Position numbers and translations under genes: made by a program. Below, piece after piece: positions 60,334 through 64,000 of a DNA stretch of 64,000 nucleotides (position 1 is the first letter of the stretch; each line of letters starts with the position of its first letter). This DNA is from Stichopus chloronotus (taxonomy: Eukaryota; Echinodermata; Holothuroidea; Aspidochirotida; Stichopodidae). Below the pieces are notes generated by a model. It was given only the letters and a program-made list of their open reading frames with translations, was not told the origin of the DNA and searched no databases. Location: positions 10,306,444 through 10,370,443 of the forward strand of contig CM037848.1 of assembly GCA_021234535.1 (NCBI GenBank). Reading direction: 5' to 3'.

Positions 60334-61792
60334 TCATTTGTGTTTGAAGAAACAACCCTGATGTCATTTGTCACTGTACACAATCTGGAGAAATTGTACA
60401 AGGATCTGTCTCTATGGGTTTGGTCAGGTCAGAAGAAGGAAGATTTAGAATATTTACAAGAAATGGATGTATCCAGTAGCTTGTGATTGCTCTAAGCAAC
60501 ACCTTGTCACGCGTCGATATATGGTGCATACCTGACTCAGCTGTCATATATAGTCAGACCTTATTAGCCTATAGTAGGACCATCTGATTGCTGTCATCGC
60601 CGACCATTTGATATTCTTCCTGTGAGAGGAAACTTAGAGACGTTCCTTCTGGTAATTAGCTTCCATGTGGTGCGGTGTATATATATGCGAGTGTGATTTG
60701 AGTGTGAACGTACTATTAAAAATACTTCTCTCCGTATCATTCGAAACTTGTGGGTTGATTCTGATATGACCCAAGTAAGGATGGAAGTCAGTTCTTCCCT
60801 ATGTCAAGAATAGATCGTTATGTTTTGTCTTAATGAAAGTTGCATTATATTTCTTAGGCTCACCTGTTGTAGCAATCGACCTCTGTTCTTAAAAGATTTC
60901 TCAAAATTATCAACAGTCTGATCAAGTCGGATTTGTGACATAGCCAAAAATAAAGTCATCATTTCTTCTGTGATATTGGTGTACAAAGCACAGGCAAGAT
61001 TAGAAGCTTGTAAATAGAAAGATACTTGTTGCATCATTCTGTCAGTCCAAAGTGATTAATTTTAGTTCTTTTAAGGAAATATATTGAAAGTTCTCACCTT
61101 TACATGTTCCTCATTTTGAAGTACCTGGGAAATGTAATGATGGCAATTGACATTTGTTTTTCAACATGAAACAGTCGTAGAAGTTCTCACAATTTGACCG
61201 CAAAACATTTGCAATGTCTAATCTCCAGAAGACACTCTGTAGTTGACGTGTTCATAGGCTTGTAGCGTGTGTGTGCTTCCATCCATCCACTGCCAAATTC
61301 GTAACCTGTTTCCCCACGCTCCTAGCTGTAAACCACCCTGACAGTCTGAACTGAATGAATTGAAATATTTTTATATTGTTGGGGTAGGGGAAAGGGGGTT
61401 GGGCAGGGAGTAGTAACCTGTCTCTTTGGGATGTCATCTGCATAGCATGCCGCTAGAGCAGATTCCCTTGAATGCCGGTGCATGCCCCACTTGTGGCGCA
61501 CAATGTGGTGAAGAGTGTCGTGAATGAAATTATTTGAAGAATATTTAAAAACTAAATTTGAAAAAAATGATCCAAAGTTTTTGAAAGTTCCCTTCGACAC
61601 TGAGTTACTTGACCAGTAACATGGACATTTTAATGGCATGGAAAGTTTGTTTTCTACAGTGAAAAAATTGATTTTGTATCTGAACCCCTTCTGAAAAAAA
61701 CAAAAACAAAAAAGTTAAAGGGATTGTGATCAAGTCCAGCATATTGCATCAACATGACTTTTCCACGTGGCAGGTTCATCGAGTTTAATCAG

Positions 61793-61823
61793 TGAAGCCT
61801 GCACCAGAGACTACATCAGAGAG
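61793..61823 (+). CDS. Possible 31-nt supervillin-like exon (weak)
   Basis: An acceptor at tttaatcag and a gtatga donor enclose 31 nt. Entered in phase 2 from exon 59641-59783 it reads REACTRDYIRE and leaves in phase 0. The pyrimidine tract is poor and the peptide is unremarkable, so this is only a phase-compatible candidate. Confidence 0.2.
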
Positions 61824-62918
61824 GTATGAAAGACATATATTTGTAGCAGCATCATTTTCCCTTTATCTTCAAAGTGTTCGCCACCAAGTAACTTTTTTTT
61901 TTTCAAACGAATTCCTTTCAAAAAATGACCTTGCTGACTTTCCATTTTTTGTTGGGGTCATTAAGGGTGTCTCTGCATCAGTCAAACTCAAACTCCCCGT
62001 TATTGTGGACATTGGTTGCTTAGTGATGATAGATCATCATACTGAGGCTTTGTTTACAATAGATTCTCACTGCAATCTGTTATGAAAATACTGGAGGAGA
62101 GATTCTGTTGAGATAGCTTTGAAAAAGTGTAAGTGAGTGTATATATTAAAGATGAAAATTTGATCTGTCTTAAATTGCATATCTAAATGCTGCCCTCCAT
62201 ATGTGCTTTTAGCTGTTGCATGATGTTGCTTGAAGTTTTACTAACAAATGATTGAACTTATGGATCAGTTAAAAGCAAAATAAATGAAAACTGAATATTG
62301 GATGATGAAAGGATTAAGTTGTCTGGTATGTTTTTTTTTTCTTTCAAATTTTTGTATTGACAGGTGTTGTATAATGCACATTTTATTTGCCTGGGAATTG
62401 TTGTCAATTATTTGTTAGCACTTGGCTAGGTCTTGTTTAGAGGAGTTTGGAGGACTGCTGCAGTGCACTGACCCTTCATGATCCCTGGGGCTTGATATGA
62501 TTTTCTGGCACATGTTCTCAGCAATAATCCTGGTGTATTATAATTGAAAATTTTCATTTTTTGTAAATTTTGATGTTAATTGGTATTTATAATCAACATG
62601 CTTTGAAAGCAGTGTACACTGTGACCCCCACTCACTTAACACTCCCTCTCTGTTGCTTTTTCGTGTTTGTTTTACAATCTTAAAGTTTTCATAGGATTAG
62701 GTATGGGTATGTGAATTATTTTAAGCTCAAGTACGAACCGTCACGAATTAAAGGCATCCTCCTGTTATATAATCTACATGCTAATTTGTTATTCTTTTAT
62801 GCAAACCTTTACTTTAAAAGAAAACTTTCCACTGCACTGACGATGATTTCACATCTAAAAATAATCAGTGTCATTTGATATGTGACATTACAGTTAGCCC
62901 TCCCTTCCTTCCCTCTAG

Positions 62919-62941
62919 CTATTTCTGACTCTGGATTCAAA
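62919..62941 (+). CDS. Possible 23-nt microexon (weak)
   Basis: An excellent pyrimidine tract (ccctcccttccttccctctag) is followed after 23 nt by a gtaagg donor. Joined directly to 59783 it would hit a stop at the third codon, so it needs an intervening exon. In other phases it reads ISDSGFK or LFLTLDSK. It could be a decoy. Confidence 0.2.
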
Positions 62942-64000
62942 GTAAGGATTGAGTAGTTCCTGTTGGGGATGACAGCTGTATGGTATTTATCTGGGGCTCT
63001 TCAAAGGCCAGCATGAACCTGCAACAGGTAGAAATTTATCAATGTGACAAATTCAAAATTCAATTGAGTTTGAAGGACTCTCAGTCAGCTTCAAATGCTG
63101 CATGTTGTAAATAATTAAAACAAAATGGAAGCCAATCAACAAACAGGACGAACCAGACTTTCCATGCCAGGAGAAGGGACTGAGAAAGATGATTCTGTGT
63201 GGCAATGCGGGAGGGGGGAGGGGGGAACAATACGCAGTAATGACGCCGTCTGGTTGGAGCACCGCCATTGGTTGGCTTGTAGTGCACAGAGGAAAATTTT
63301 GTAATAAAAATAGATGTCAGTTTGTAGGAAATAGCGTTCCCCAGTCCCTCTGTCCTAGTGAGTTTTCAGGAGAAAAAAATTCTTCATTTCATGGAACAGG
63401 TTTGGAAATTTTAACAAATCCACCCTGCTTTCAAGGAGTGTTTGTGAGATTTTTGTCGTTACACGAATTTTGCAAAAATTTGTTTACCTTCAAAGTTCAT
63501 TGGTGTGGGGGCGGGGGAAGTGGTGATCAAGCCTTTTTAAGACTTTTGGTGGGGACCCCCTATTGGTCACACTACTGGATGAAATAAGTGCATTTCACAT
63601 TTTGTGTTAAAAATTGTGATTATGTGAGAGCAATGACACATACATTACTAAGCCCAGCAGGAACTGTCTCTATGTGGTATGCCGGTGACGCTACATCTAT
63701 ACCTCAGTTTTTTCTGTACTTGGGTAAAACATCCTTCCCACAGAGTTTGGTTTTATCGTGGAGTGGTTTTATCCATACCTCAATCCGTCTGTACCTGCTG
63801 CTCTACTTGCTACTCCCTCTGAGGTCTTCATAAACAACCTTGCACTCCACAAATTTACGCTTAGCATTCTGTTATGCCCAACATTTCCATGCAGCACAAA
63901 GATGAATGCCATTCAAAATTCAATGGAGTTTTGTCAAACATCAAATGCAGTAACTTTCTCAGTCTGGACTGTGTATGCTTTGCTTTATTGATTGTTACAT

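Larger units (their letters stand above)
59784..64000. other. Presumed intron to the right edge; no certain exon
   Basis: AT-rich sequence without a convincing coding segment. It holds a hairpin at 60284-60333, two low-confidence exon candidates (61793 and 62919) and short G-rich patches near 63211. Open frames such as 63189-63587 show no recognisable motif. The rest of the supervillin-like gene is expected beyond 64000. Confidence 0.6.

Noticed and set aside
63189..63587. 132-codon open frame near the right end
   Set aside because: Gly and Trp come from G-rich simple sequence; there is no motif, and no phase-compatible acceptor links it to the gene.

Overview
This is an AT-rich metazoan genomic window, almost all intron and intergenic DNA. 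It holds one recognisable protein-coding gene on the + strand, split into many exons. Several features point to an invertebrate animal: GT-AG introns of 1 to 6 kb, (CA)n and (GT)n microsatellites, several tandem satellite-like arrays, short inverted-repeat elements, and families of diverged interspersed repeats. Repeats built on GGTCAAAGGTCA and an array based on AATGACCCTTTGGAATAATG remind me of marine deuterostomes such as echinoderms, but I cannot fix the species from sequence alone.

The gene is a supervillin-like gene (SVIL), an actin- and myosin II-binding membrane scaffold of the villin/gelsolin superfamily. I reconstructed exons by matching acceptors, donors and reading phase: 22565-22601 and 25889-25934 (small, less certain), 28065-28144, 30147-30837, 34682-34768, 39556-39674, 45778-45927, 48872-49002, 50077-51599, 56395-57349 and 59641-59783. 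Every junction in this chain keeps the frame. Together they encode about 1,320 residues of charged, low-complexity protein, equivalent to the disordered N-terminal half of supervillin. The family signatures seen are RMELYKEKRRKELAEKHG in the fourth exon of the chain and a module of S-L-(A/S)-(E/D)-K-M-K-L-F followed by T-Q-P-(V/I)-T in the tenth. The gelsolin-like repeats and villin headpiece expected at the C terminus are not in the window and should lie to the right. No initiator exon or promoter was identified.

Layout. 1-22564: no certain gene. This stretch contains a diverged 1.6 kb tandem duplication (about 2690-5920), a repeat copy at 10920, a roughly 143 bp tandem array (13490-14310), a MITE-like element (15411-15638), an AT-rich array (17580-18520) and two short minisatellite blocks in opposite orientation (20321-21003). 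22565-59783: the supervillin-like exons, with introns holding a second MITE-like copy (42081-42341), further repeat copies (28243, 40660), two hairpins or inverted repeats across this and the next region, and a roughly 147 bp periodic array near 52,040-53,000 carrying nuclear-receptor-like direct repeats. 59784-64000: presumed next intron, with a hairpin and two weak exon candidates. I found no tRNA, rRNA, CRISPR, viral or prokaryotic feature.
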